Shown piece after piece: positions 28,409-36,591 of a DNA stretch of 64,000 nucleotides (position 1 is the stretch's first letter; every line of letters begins with the position of its first letter). The notes beneath the pieces are model-generated. The model had not been told where the DNA came from and did not search any database. It saw nothing but the letters and a program-made list of their open reading frames with translations. The stretch spans positions 2,046,001-2,110,000 of the forward strand of contig NZ_CP016499.1 in NCBI RefSeq assembly GCF_001713475.1, read 5' to 3'. A program made the position numbers and the translations under genes. The DNA is from Agrobacterium sp. RAC06 (lineage in GTDB: Bacteria; Pseudomonadota; Alphaproteobacteria; Rhizobiales; Rhizobiaceae).

Positions 28409-29662
28409 ATGTCCAAGGTTACCCTCGTGCTCGGCGCCGGCATTATCGGCGTTTCCACAGCCATCCATCTCGCCCGTCGCGGGCGTTCGGTGGTGCTGGT
28501 GGACCGCCGGGGCGCCGGTGAGGAAACCTCTTTCGGCAATGCGGGCCTGATCCAGCGCGAGGGCGTCGTGCCCTATGGCTTCCCGCAGGAACTCGGGATG
28601 CTGATCCGCTACGGCTTCAACAACCGGATCGACGCGCATTATCATGCAAGCGCGATGCTGAAGCTCGTGCCGTTCCTGTCCCGCTACTGGTGGCATTCGA
28701 ACAAGAGCCGCCATCAGGTGATTGCACGAGCGTATGCGCCACTGATCGAGAACTCGATCACCGAGCATCAGGACCTGATCCAGGCGGCCAAGGCCGACCA
28801 TCTGATCCGCAAGGATGGCTGGATGGAGATCTTCCGCACGACGGCCAAACGCGACAGCGAGCTTGCCGAGGCCGCTCGCCTCGCCCGCGAATATGGCGTC
28901 AGCTACAGGGCGCTCAGCCGCGAGGATCTGGCCAAGGAAGAGCCGCATATTCGCGGCGATTTCGTTGGCGGCCTGAAGTGGAACGATCCGTGGTCGGTCA
29001 CCAATCCGCATGGCCTGACGCAGGCCTATCTCACCTATTTCCAGTCGCTCGGTGGACGCTTCGTCAAGGGTGATGCGACATCGCTGGAAACAGGCGCATC
29101 CGGCAAGGGCTGGCGCGTGAAGACCGATGACGGGATGGTCGATGGCGACGATGTGGTGCTGGCACTTGGCCCCTGGTCGGAGGAAGTCACCCGAAAGTTC
29201 GGCTACCGCTTCCTGCTCGGCGTCAAGCGCGGCTACCACATGCACTACGCGCCCGAGGGCAATGCCGTCCTCAACAACTGGACCATGGATGCCGAGCGCG
29301 GCTATTTCCTGGCGCCAATGGAAAAAGGCATTCGCCTGACGACGGGTGCGGAATTTGCCAATCGCGATGCGCCCAAGTCTCCCGTCCAGCTCGCCCGGGC
29401 GGAAAAGGTGGCGCGCGAAATCTTCCCGCTGGCCGACCGGCTCGATGCCGAGCCCTGGATGGGTGCCCGCCCCTGCACGCCCGACATGATGCCGGTCATC
29501 GGCAAGGCGCCGCGCCACGAGGGCATGTGGTTCGCCTTCGGCCATGCGCATCACGGCTTGACGCTCGGTCCTGTCACGGGTCGTCTGATCGGGGAAATGA
29601 TGGACGGGGAGAAGACATTCATCGACGCAAAGGCCTGGAGCCCCGAGCGTTTTCGCCCCTGA
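28409..29662 (+). CDS. DadA-type FAD-dependent amino-acid dehydrogenase
   Basis: A 417-residue flavoprotein. The N-terminus VTLVLGAGIIGVSTAIHLARRG is a Rossmann GxGxxG FAD site, and TSFGNAGLIQ is the DAO-family flavin contact. The C-terminal MGARPCTPDMMPVIGKAP and HHGLTLGPVTGRLI are the DadA/DAO hallmarks. It would oxidise a D-amino acid or N-methylated amino acid to a keto acid. The substrate is not evident. It stands alone, with a strong terminator right after it. Confidence 0.87.
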   Translation: MSKVTLVLGAGIIGVSTAIHLARRGRSVVLVDRRGAGEETSFGNAGLIQREGVVPYGFPQELGMLIRYGFNNRIDAHYHASAMLKLVPFLSRYWWHSNKSRHQVIARAYAPLIENSITEHQDLIQAAKADHLIRKDGWMEIFRTTAKRDSELAEAARLAREYGVSYRALSREDLAKEEPHIRGDFVGGLKWNDPWSVTNPHGLTQAYLTYFQSLGGRFVKGDATSLETGASGKGWRVKTDDGMVDGDDVVLALGPWSEEVTRKFGYRFLLGVKRGYHMHYAPEGNAVLNNWTMDAERGYFLAPMEKGIRLTTGAEFANRDAPKSPVQLARAEKVAREIFPLADRLDAEPWMGARPCTPDMMPVIGKAPRHEGMWFAFGHAHHGLTLGPVTGRLIGEMMDGEKTFIDAKAWSPERFRP

Positions 29663-29676
29663 AAAACAACGCGTTT

Positions 29677-29707
29677 CTAGCCCCCTTCTCAGGGGGCTAG
29701 CCTTTTT
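29677..29707 (+). terminator. Rho-independent terminator after the DadA-type gene
   Basis: A 9-bp perfect stem (CTAGCCCCC at 29677-29685, GGGGGCTAG at 29692-29700) has a 6-nt loop, TTCTCA, and is followed by CCTTTTT. Confidence 0.9.
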
Positions 29708-29734
29708 GGCGCCGAGGTGGTAGTCATCCCTCAT

Positions 29735-29764
29735 AATTTGATCAAATTGTTTCCCGGTGGAAAC
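29735..29764. promoter_or_regulatory. Two abutting inverted repeats upstream of the putrescine cluster
   Basis: A 14-bp perfect palindrome, AATTTGATCAAATT (29735-29748), is followed directly by GTTTCC-CGGT-GGAAAC (29749-29764). Both lie about 185-210 bp before the glutamine-synthetase-like gene, in a 239-bp gap. They look like a compound operator for the cluster, but the regulator is not in the window. Confidence 0.5.
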
Positions 29765-29946
29765 AGGCCGGAACGAAGCTCGCGTCGCAAGAACGCCGCC
29801 GGTCGAGGGGATCAGGAAAAGACGGACAGTGGCATGCGCCGGTGTTTGATCCATAACGCGAAAAGCGTCTATCGTTAGCGGACCAGCATCCGTTCGCGCC
29901 CTTATGCGCGTTTCGAACCCGATCGACATCAGCCACACGGTGATCC

Positions 29947-31305
29947 ATGGACATGGCCGAAGAGGCACGCGAATTCTTCGCGGCAAATCCCGATATTGAA
30001 GTACTCGAAGCCTTCGTCATCGACGTGAACGGCGTGCCACGCGGCAAGTGGATACCCCGCGAGCGCGCCATCGACGTGTTGACCAAGGGCATGGCGATGC
30101 CGCGCTCGGTCTATGCGCTCGACGTCTGGGGCCGCGACGTGAATGCCGCGGGCCTTGCCGAAGGTACGGGCGACCCGGATGGCATCTGCTTTCCGGTTCC
30201 GGGAACGCTTTCACGCGTGACCTGGCTGTCGCGCCCGACGGCGCAGGTGCTTCTACAGATGCACACGCAGGAAGGCGAGAGCTTCTACGCCGATCCACGC
30301 CAGGTGCTCGGCAACGTGATGAAGCGCTTCACGGCGGCGAAGCTGACGCCGGTCGTTGCCACCGAACTGGAGTTCTACCTGATCGACCCGGTGCGCTCGG
30401 CGCTCGATCCGGTCCGTCCGCCGAACACAAGAGACGGTCGCTGGCATACCGGCCAGACGCAGGTTCTGTCGATCTCCGAACTGCAGGACTTCGAAGAGGT
30501 CTTCCACGGCATTTCGACGGCTGCACGGGCCCAGAATGTGCCGGCAGACACGACATTGCGTGAAAACGGTCCCGGTCAGTACGAGATCAACCTCAATCAC
30601 GTGCCGGATGCGCTGGCGGCTGCGGACTACGCGGTATTGCTCAAGCGCATCGTCAAGGGCGTGGCGCGCGCCAGCGATCTCGACGCCACCTTCATGGCCA
30701 AGCCCTATGGCACCCAGGCCGGTAGCGGCATGCATGTGCATTTCTCGATCCTGAACGAGAAGGGCGAGAACATCTATGTCGGCGAGGATGGACCCTCGGA
30801 CGCCCTTTTCCATTCGGTCGGCGGGCTTCTCGAAAGCATGGGCGAGAGCATGGCGATCTTTGCACCGCACCAGAACTCCTATCGCCGCCTGCGCCCATCC
30901 GAACATGCGCCGACCTATGCGTCCTGGGGCTTCGATAACCGGTCTGCTGCCGTTCGCGTCATCACCGCATCGAAGCCTGCGACTCGCATCGAGCATCGCG
31001 TCGCCGGATCCGACACCAATCCCTATCTGGTTCTCGCCATGATCCTGTCGGCGGCGCTCGCCGGCATGAAGGAGAAGCTTTCGCCCGGTGGGGCGATCTC
31101 CGGCGACGACCATGCCGTCAACCACGAGCCGCTGCCGACCAACTGGGACTATGCGCTTCAGCGCTTTGGCAAGTCGAGCTTTGCCTATGCGGCGCTCGGG
31201 CCGAAATATCGCAGCCTTTATACCGCCTGCAAGCAGCAGGAACTCTCGGAGTTCTCGCTGCGTGTGACCGACGTCGAATACGACGCCTATATCCGGACCG
31301 TGTGA
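29947..31305 (+). CDS. Glutamine-synthetase-family ligase (gamma-glutamylputrescine synthetase type)
   Basis: A 452-residue member of the glutamine synthetase fold. It has an N-terminal beta-grasp domain (IDVNGVPRGKW) and catalytic-domain motifs VATELEFYLID (metal-binding glutamates), ENGPGQYEINL, GSGMHVHFSI and APTYASWGFDNRSAAVRV. These fit the GlnA-like/PuuA group rather than housekeeping GlnA, which is shown by context and by lack of the adenylylation tyrosine loop. PuuA joins glutamate to putrescine using ATP. It is followed after 9 nt by a PuuB-type oxidase. Substrate choice within polyamines or other amines is not readable. Confidence 0.85.
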   Translation: MDMAEEAREFFAANPDIEVLEAFVIDVNGVPRGKWIPRERAIDVLTKGMAMPRSVYALDVWGRDVNAAGLAEGTGDPDGICFPVPGTLSRVTWLSRPTAQVLLQMHTQEGESFYADPRQVLGNVMKRFTAAKLTPVVATELEFYLIDPVRSALDPVRPPNTRDGRWHTGQTQVLSISELQDFEEVFHGISTAARAQNVPADTTLRENGPGQYEINLNHVPDALAAADYAVLLKRIVKGVARASDLDATFMAKPYGTQAGSGMHVHFSILNEKGENIYVGEDGPSDALFHSVGGLLESMGESMAIFAPHQNSYRRLRPSEHAPTYASWGFDNRSAAVRVITASKPATRIEHRVAGSDTNPYLVLAMILSAALAGMKEKLSPGGAISGDDHAVNHEPLPTNWDYALQRFGKSSFAYAALGPKYRSLYTACKQQELSEFSLRVTDVEYDAYIRTV

Positions 31306-31314
31306 GGTGAAGCC

Positions 31315-32613
31315 ATGACGAAGTCGATCGGCCCCAATCCCGGCCATGCGGCCACCTATTACGCAGCCTCTGCCCGCGACAAGCGCGTGCGCCCGACGCT
31401 GGATGGACAGCACACGGCCGACATCTGCATCATCGGCGCCGGCTTTACCGGCATTTCGGCGGCTCTCGAGCTTTCCGAGAAGGGCTATGCCGTGATCGTG
31501 CTCGAAGGCGATCGGGTCGGCTTCGGCGCTTCGGGTCGCAATGGCGGTCAGATCGTCAACGGCTATAGCCGTGATCTTGAAACCATCGCCAAGCGCTACG
31601 GGCAGGAAAAGGCGGATCGGCTCGGCGAGATGTCGCTCGAGGGTGGTCGGATCATCCGCGAGCGCGTGGCGAAATATGGGATCGAATGCGATCTCGTCGA
31701 CGGCGGGTTCTTCGCAGCCTTCACCGACAAGCAGGTGAAGGAGATGGCGGACGTCCGGGCCCACTGGATGAAGCATGGGCATGACGGGCTGGAGATGGTC
31801 TCCAAGGCCGAGGTCGCCAAGTATGCCAAGACCGACCGCTATGTCGGCGGCATGATCGATCGCCACGGCGGCCATATCCATCCGCTCGACCTGGTGCTCG
31901 GCGAGGCGGCGGCGGCCGAAAGCCTCGGCGCCAAGATTTTCGAGAATTCGAAGGTCGTGCATCTGGACACCGGCCCGCAGCCCTTTGTCTGCACCGAGGG
32001 CGGCATCGTCAGGGCCAAGCACATCCTCGTCTGCGGCAATGCCTATATGGCCGGCATCGCGCCGAAGGTGACCGAGAAGATGATGCCGGTTTCCAGCCAG
32101 GTGATGGCGACGGAGCCGCTGGATGCCAAGCTGATCGAGGAACTGCTGCCCTCCAATTACTGCGTCGAAGATGCAAACTACGTACTCGACTACTACCGCC
32201 GCACCGCCGACAACCGCCTGCTTTATGGTGGCGGCATCGGCTATGGCGGCCAGGACCCCAAGAACCTGACGGGCGTCATCCGGCCGAACATGCTGAAAAC
32301 CTTCCCGCAGCTGAAGGACGTGAAGATCGACTATGCCTGGAGCGGCAATTTTGCCCTCACGCTGACGCGCATCCCGCATATGGGCAAGCTCTCCGACACC
32401 GTCTACTTCTCGCATGGCGACAGCGGCCACGGCGTGACGACCACGCATCTGCTCGGCAAGATCCTCGGCGAGGCCGTGCATGGCCAGATGAGCCGCTTCG
32501 ATGTCTGGTCGTCGTTGCAGGCCTATCCGTTCCCGGGCGGGCGGATGTTCCGCGTGCCGTTCACGGCACTCGGTGCCTGGTATTACGGCATGCGTGATCG
32601 GCTCGGCGTTTGA
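31315..32613 (+). CDS. FAD amine oxidase (gamma-glutamylputrescine oxidase, PuuB type)
   Basis: A 432-residue flavoprotein with a dinucleotide-binding ADICIIGAGFTGISAALELSEKG (about 36-58) and GFGASGRNGGQIVNGYSRD, the FAD contact typical of the PuuB/OrdL group. It ends with HGDSGHGVTTTHLLGKILGE. In PuuB, oxidation of gamma-glutamylputrescine gives gamma-glutamyl-aminobutyraldehyde. It follows the PuuA-type ligase after 9 nt and precedes the carbamoylputrescine amidase, so the three are probably one operon. The aldehyde dehydrogenase and hydrolase of the Puu path are not seen nearby. Confidence 0.87.
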   Translation: MTKSIGPNPGHAATYYAASARDKRVRPTLDGQHTADICIIGAGFTGISAALELSEKGYAVIVLEGDRVGFGASGRNGGQIVNGYSRDLETIAKRYGQEKADRLGEMSLEGGRIIRERVAKYGIECDLVDGGFFAAFTDKQVKEMADVRAHWMKHGHDGLEMVSKAEVAKYAKTDRYVGGMIDRHGGHIHPLDLVLGEAAAAESLGAKIFENSKVVHLDTGPQPFVCTEGGIVRAKHILVCGNAYMAGIAPKVTEKMMPVSSQVMATEPLDAKLIEELLPSNYCVEDANYVLDYYRRTADNRLLYGGGIGYGGQDPKNLTGVIRPNMLKTFPQLKDVKIDYAWSGNFALTLTRIPHMGKLSDTVYFSHGDSGHGVTTTHLLGKILGEAVHGQMSRFDVWSSLQAYPFPGGRMFRVPFTALGAWYYGMRDRLGV

Positions 32614-32624
32614 GGAAAGAAGAG

Positions 32625-33494
32625 ATGACCCGCACCGTCACCGTCGCCGCCACCCAGATGGCCTGCACATGGGATCTGCCCGGCAATATCGCACGGGCCG
32701 AAAAGCTCGTGCGCGAGGCAGCATCCAAGGGTGCGCAGATCGTCCTGATCCAGGAGCTGTTCGAGGCACCCTATTTCTGCCAGGACCAGATCGCCGAGTT
32801 CTTCGATCTCGCCAAGCCTGCCCATGACAACGCCCTGATCGATCACTTCGCAGCGCTTGCCGAAGAGCTCAACGTCGTCATTCCCGTCAGCTTCTTCGAA
32901 AAGGCCGGGCAGACGTTCTTCAACAGCGTGGCCATCGTCGATGCGACCGGCGACGTGCTCGGCATCTATCGCAAGAGCCATATTCCTGATGGTCCTGGAT
33001 ATACCGAGAAGTTCTACTTCTCGCCCGGCGATACCGGTTTCGAAGTCTGGGAGACGCGGCATGCGGCGATCGGCGTCGGCATCTGCTGGGACCAGTGGTT
33101 CCCGGAGGCGGCCCGTGCCATGGCGCTGCAGGGCGCCGAACTTCTGTTCTATCCGACCGCGATCGGCTCGGAGCCGCAGGATGCGAGCCTCGACAGCTCC
33201 GGCCATTGGCAGCGGGTGATGCAGGGGCATGCAGCGGCCAATCTCATGCCGGTCATCGCGTCGAATCGGATCGGCAAGGAAGATGGTCGCAAGGGCACCT
33301 CGCTTACCTTCTACGGCTCGTCCTTCATCTGCGACCAGACCGGTTCAATGGTGGCAACTGCCGACCGGGAGACTGAGACGGTGTTGACCGCGACCTTCGA
33401 CCTCGATGGAATCGCAAGGCAGCGCGCCAGCTGGGGCCTGTTCCGAGACCGCCGGCCGGAGCTTTACGGCCCGCTCCTGGGTTACGAGGGCTGA
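32625..33494 (+). CDS. aguB: N-carbamoylputrescine amidase (AguB)
   Basis: A 289-residue nitrilase-superfamily hydrolase with the catalytic triad in its usual settings: QELFEAPYF (Glu), YRKSHIPDGPGY (Lys) and GVGICWDQWFPEAAR (Cys). The YTEKFYFSPGD and CWDQWFPE strings are close to AguB of plants and pseudomonads. It converts N-carbamoylputrescine to putrescine, CO2 and NH3. The ATG at 32625 follows AGAAGAG by 2-8 nt. It closes the putrescine operon, 11 nt after the oxidase. Agmatine deiminase (AguA), its usual partner, is absent from the window. Confidence 0.9.
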   Translation: MTRTVTVAATQMACTWDLPGNIARAEKLVREAASKGAQIVLIQELFEAPYFCQDQIAEFFDLAKPAHDNALIDHFAALAEELNVVIPVSFFEKAGQTFFNSVAIVDATGDVLGIYRKSHIPDGPGYTEKFYFSPGDTGFEVWETRHAAIGVGICWDQWFPEAARAMALQGAELLFYPTAIGSEPQDASLDSSGHWQRVMQGHAAANLMPVIASNRIGKEDGRKGTSLTFYGSSFICDQTGSMVATADRETETVLTATFDLDGIARQRASWGLFRDRRPELYGPLLGYEG

Positions 33495-33497
33495 AGC

Positions 33498-34031
33498 TCA
33501 GGCTTCCGCTTTCAGACCGTCGAGCGCGTCGGCGACGATGCCCTCGACGGTCTGATCGATCGAGACAGTGACAACGCCCGGCTCGCCGGTCGGGACTTCC
33601 AGGGTGGCGAGCTGGCTATCGAGCAGACCAAGCGGCATGAAATGCCCAGTGCGGGCGCCCATGCGGCGGCCGAGCAGTTCCCGTGAACCATCGAGATAGA
33701 CGAAAGCGAGGCGACCACCGGTCGCGGCACGCAAGTGTTCGCGGTAGATCTTCTTCAGCGCCGAGCAGGACACGATGATCCCCTCCCCGCGCGCCAAGGC
33801 GTCCGCCATGCGCTCGCCGATCACGGTCAGCCAGGGCCAGCGATCCTCGTCGGTTAGCGGCGTACCGGCGGCCATCTTCGCGACGTTGCTTTCGGGGTGC
33901 AGGACATCCCCCTCGATGAAGGGAAGCCTGAGACGGGCCGCGAGCGCCGCGCCGACCGAGGACTTTCCGCAGCCGCTGACTCCCATGACGATCACCGCCT
34001 GCGGGGCGGCCAGCTTGTTGTCCTGCGGCAT
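33498..34031 (-). CDS. Gluconokinase (GntK family)
   Basis: A 177-residue P-loop kinase with Walker A GVSGCGKSS (about 17-25), FIEGDVLHPESNVAKM (gluconate-site region), PLTDEDRWPWL and VSCSALKKIYREHLR, all standard GntK motifs. It phosphorylates D-gluconate to 6-phosphogluconate. The ATG at 34031 lies 51 nt downstream of the GMC oxidoreductase gene, on the same strand, and the 3' end is 3 nt from the convergent aguB stop. Length is normal for the family. Confidence 0.9.
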   Translation of the reverse strand: MPQDNKLAAPQAVIVMGVSGCGKSSVGAALAARLRLPFIEGDVLHPESNVAKMAAGTPLTDEDRWPWLTVIGERMADALARGEGIIVSCSALKKIYREHLRAATGGRLAFVYLDGSRELLGRRMGARTGHFMPLGLLDSQLATLEVPTGEPGVVTVSIDQTVEGIVADALDGLKAEA

Positions 34032-34081
34032 GCTCTTCCTCTTCCTCAGCCCTCATCCAGGGGCCGCGACAATAGGAAGGT

Positions 34082-35749
34082 TCAGGCGAAATGCAATCCG
34101 CTCTCACTGTTTGCGCTTCTGCCGGTGGCCCGTTCCCTGGCTGCTCTCGCCTCTGCCCGGATGGATGCGGCGATCTTTTCCGCCATCATGATGACGGGGG
34201 CGTTGGTGTTGCCGCCAATCAGACGCGGCATGACCGAGGCGTCGACGACACGCAACCCCACTATGCCCTTCAGCCTGAGATCGGGATCGACCACCGCATC
34301 GGCATCGGAGCCCATGCGGCAGGTGCCGACGGGGTGATAGATCGTGTCGGCGCGGGTACGGATCGCCGCGTCGAGTTCTGCATCCGACGTTCCGGCCGGA
34401 TAGAGTTCAGGTCCGCGATAGCGATTGAATGCGGGGGCTGCCATGATCTCGGCCATCATGCGGGCACCCTTGCGCAGGGTTTCCAAGTCGCGCGGATCCG
34501 AGAGAAATGCGGGATCGATGAGCGGCGGAGCGGACGGATCGGTGCTCGCGAGCCGGACCGTGCCACGCGAATGCGGGCGCAAGACGCAGACATGGCAGGA
34601 ATAGCCGTGGCCCCAATGCATCTTGCGCACGTGGTCGTCGACCATCGCAACGAGGAAATGCAGCTGGATGTCAGGACGATCGAGCGACGGATCGGTCTTC
34701 AGAAAAGCACCCGATTCCGCGCAGGTCGATCGCAGGTGACCCATGCGCTCCGTGCGCCATTCACTGGCCGCCCGCATCAGATCGCGCGTCGCCATGATAC
34801 CCAAGCCGAACATGTCGGTATCCGGCGAGCGGAAGATCATGGTGTAGTCGAGATGGTCCTGGAGGTTGGAGCCGACTTCCGTTCGGTCCAGCACGACGGG
34901 AATGCCGAGGGAGGTCAGATGGTCTGCAGGGCCAATGCCCGAGAGCATCAGGATCTGCGGTGATTGCAGCGCCCCTGCCGACAAGAGCACCTCGCGATCG
35001 GCGCGGACGATCCGCTGCTCGTCCTTGCCGAAGCGATAGGCGACGCCGACCGCCCTGCCCTGTTCGACCAGGATGCGCGATACATGCGCTTCGGTGATGA
35101 CGGTGAGATTGCGCCGCGTCATCACGTCGTGGAGATAGGCGGCAGCTGCCGAGCAGCGTTCGCCACGCTTTGGGCCGTTCCAGAACTGGGTGGCCTGATA
35201 GACGCCGGCCCCCTCCTGCATCGGCCCGTTGAAATCGTCGTTCTGACGGTGACCGCGCTGTTCGCAGGCCTTCAGGAAGGCCTGGTTGATCGGGCGCGCC
35301 CAGTTCTGATCGCAGACCTGAAGCGGGCCACCGCGGCCATGCAAATCGTCCGCCCCACGGATGTTGTCCTCGGCCTTCTTGAACCAGGGAAGGACGTCCT
35401 TCCACGACCAGCCTTCACAGCCGAGAGACGCCCACTCATCGTAATCGCCGGTATGCCCGCGGACATAGAGCATGGCATTGATCAGGCTCGATCCGCCAAG
35501 GCCGCGACCGCGCGGCTGGTAACCCCGACGTCCGTTGAGGCCCTCCTGCGGCACCGTCGAAAAACGCCAGTTTCCGCTCTTCACATGACCCGGCACAACA
35601 GCCGCTGACGCCATCGGCACGCGGGCGAAGATGCCGTCACCCCGACCGCCGGCTTCCAGCAGGCAGACGGTAACCGACGGGTCCTCGCTCAGCCGCGCCG
35701 CAAGGACCGAGCCGGCCGATCCGCCACCGATGATGACATAGTCGTACAT
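34082..35749 (-). CDS. GMC oxidoreductase (choline-dehydrogenase-like)
   Basis: A 555-residue flavoprotein. It starts [23 protein letters not shown] with the FAD GxGxxG site, then [20 protein letters not shown] (GMC signature 1), [18 protein letters not shown] (GMC signature 2) and a C-terminal HPVGTCRMG followed by [25 protein letters not shown] with the family catalytic His region. The best start is the ATG at 35749, after GGGGGGAG. The substrate is an alcohol, but choline is only a family guess since no betaine genes are near. Gluconokinase follows. Confidence 0.88.
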   Translation of the reverse strand: MYDYVIIGGGSAGSVLAARLSEDPSVTVCLLEAGGRGDGIFARVPMASAAVVPGHVKSGNWRFSTVPQEGLNGRRGYQPRGRGLGGSSLINAMLYVRGHTGDYDEWASLGCEGWSWKDVLPWFKKAEDNIRGADDLHGRGGPLQVCDQNWARPINQAFLKACEQRGHRQNDDFNGPMQEGAGVYQATQFWNGPKRGERCSAAAAYLHDVMTRRNLTVITEAHVSRILVEQGRAVGVAYRFGKDEQRIVRADREVLLSAGALQSPQILMLSGIGPADHLTSLGIPVVLDRTEVGSNLQDHLDYTMIFRSPDTDMFGLGIMATRDLMRAASEWRTERMGHLRSTCAESGAFLKTDPSLDRPDIQLHFLVAMVDDHVRKMHWGHGYSCHVCVLRPHSRGTVRLASTDPSAPPLIDPAFLSDPRDLETLRKGARMMAEIMAAPAFNRYRGPELYPAGTSDAELDAAIRTRADTIYHPVGTCRMGSDADAVVDPDLRLKGIVGLRVVDASVMPRLIGGNTNAPVIMMAEKIAASIRAEARAARERATGRSANSESGLHFA

Positions 35750-35880
35750 GCTCCCCCCAGAGACCTGCACCAGCGACCCGTTTCAAGCCGCCCCAACCGG
35801 CAGATCTTAACTGCCGTGAACGTAAACGTAGCAGAGTGCCGGAAGGAAGCAAGGCGGGCGTAAAGGCACTGCCCTGCAAC

Positions 35881-35906
35881 GAAAAAACCCGCCTTTCGGC
35901 GGGTTT
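35881..35906 (-). terminator. Rho-independent terminator after rirA
   Basis: On the minus strand, AAACCCGCC-GAAA-GGCGGGTTT is followed by more T residues (TTTTTTC in all). It lies 25 nt after the rirA stop. Confidence 0.88.
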
Positions 35907-35930
35907 GATCAAGTGAATATTCGACGATTT

Positions 35931-36419
35931 TCAGGCGGCCGGTGCGGCAGCTGGAGCGGCGGCCACACGGCGCGGCTGCAGGTCGTCGATGCCGAGCAGG
36001 AAGTTGATCTGCGGGCGTGCCTTGACGAGGTCGTCGATCGTGTATTCAGAAAGCACGTCGAAGAAGGCGTTCAGCGCCTTGCGCAGCGCAGAGTTCAGGC
36101 CACAGCTGTCGATCAGCGGGCATTCGACGTCACCGTCGTCCTCGAAGCATTCCGCCATGGCGAAGCTGTCTTCCGTGACCTTCACGACATCGAACAGCGT
36201 GATCTTTTCGGCCGGACGGCCGAGGCGCACGCCACCGTTACGACCGCGGACGGTCTCGACCAAACCGGCCTTGTTCAGCGGCTGCAGAATCTTGAACAGG
36301 AAGAGCTCCGACACGCCATAGGCCTTGGCGATCTCCGGGATCCGGCTCAACTGGTCGCTGTTGGCTGCGCAATACATCAGCATGCGCACGGCGTAATTTG
36401 TCTGTTTTGTCAAACGCAT
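35931..36419 (-). CDS. rirA: Iron-responsive regulator RirA (Rrf2 family)
   Basis: A 162-residue Rrf2-type regulator that closely matches rhizobial RirA. It has the N-terminal winged helix (MRLTKQTNYAVRMLMYCAAN, RIPEIAKAYGVSELFLFKIL), the wing VRGRNGGVRLG and three cysteines at about C91, C100 and C106 (AECFEDDGDVECPLIDSC) that hold the iron-sulfur cluster. With iron present RirA represses uptake genes; when iron is low its cluster is lost and it lets go. The ATG at 36419 is preceded by GAGG and a good promoter. It is divergent from a ferric-ion binding protein gene, and a siderophore locus lies 13 kb away. The Ala/Pro tail (RRVAAAPAAAPAA) is a minor variation. Confidence 0.96.
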   Translation of the reverse strand: MRLTKQTNYAVRMLMYCAANSDQLSRIPEIAKAYGVSELFLFKILQPLNKAGLVETVRGRNGGVRLGRPAEKITLFDVVKVTEDSFAMAECFEDDGDVECPLIDSCGLNSALRKALNAFFDVLSEYTIDDLVKARPQINFLLGIDDLQPRRVAAAPAAAPAA

Positions 36420-36446
36420 GCACGATTCCTCTGTTTTCTTGCGGCT

Positions 36447-36483
36447 TATATAGCGCCTTTTGCAGTTTTGAACAATTCCAAAA
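36447..36483 (-). promoter_or_regulatory. rirA promoter with an Irr-like inverted repeat over the -35
   Basis: On the minus strand, -35 TTGTTC (36475-36470) and -10 TATATA (36452-36447) are 17 bp apart. The plus-strand repeat TTTTGAA-CAA-TTCCAAAA (36466-36483) covers the -35. It resembles the TTTAGAA/TTCTAAA halves of Irr boxes, with mismatches. Confidence 0.65.
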
Positions 36484-36529
36484 TACTCAAGTTCTAGACT
36501 CACGTGTTGGTGATTAAACTGGACTACAA

Positions 36530-36565
36530 TTGACAGCTTATCCCATTTCATGAATATGCGCCTCA
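36530..36565 (+). promoter_or_regulatory. Candidate promoter and IRO site of the ferric-ion binding protein gene
   Basis: TTGACA (36530-36535) and AATATG (36553-36558) are 17 bp apart. TGAATATGCGCCTCA (36551-36565), a TGA-N9-TCA match, covers the -10 and ends 26 nt before the ATG. RirA bound here would block the polymerase. Confidence 0.5.
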
Positions 36566-36591
36566 ACAATCCGCAAAGAGGGAGGCCTACC

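Noticed and set aside
28400-29986. 528-codon minus-strand frame opposite the DadA-type gene
   Set aside because: It runs through a strong terminator and lacks domain motifs; the plus strand has a clear FAD site.
30253-32481. 742-codon open frame on the minus strand opposite the putrescine genes
   Set aside because: It lies opposite two well-supported genes with full family motifs. Its translation is rich in His, Arg, Asp and Gly repeats without domain motifs, as expected of an antisense shadow in GC-rich DNA.
36468-36488. TGA-N15-TCA similarity shared between the rirA and siderophore upstream regions
   Set aside because: Both regions contain TTGA-N15-TCAA, but this spacing does not match a motif I know and two short matches are weak. 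The Irr-like repeat explains part of the same bases.
36531-36550. TGA-N14-TCA match before the ferric-ion binding protein gene
   Set aside because: The spacing is wrong for the TGA-N9-TCA form, and a proper match overlaps it at 36551.
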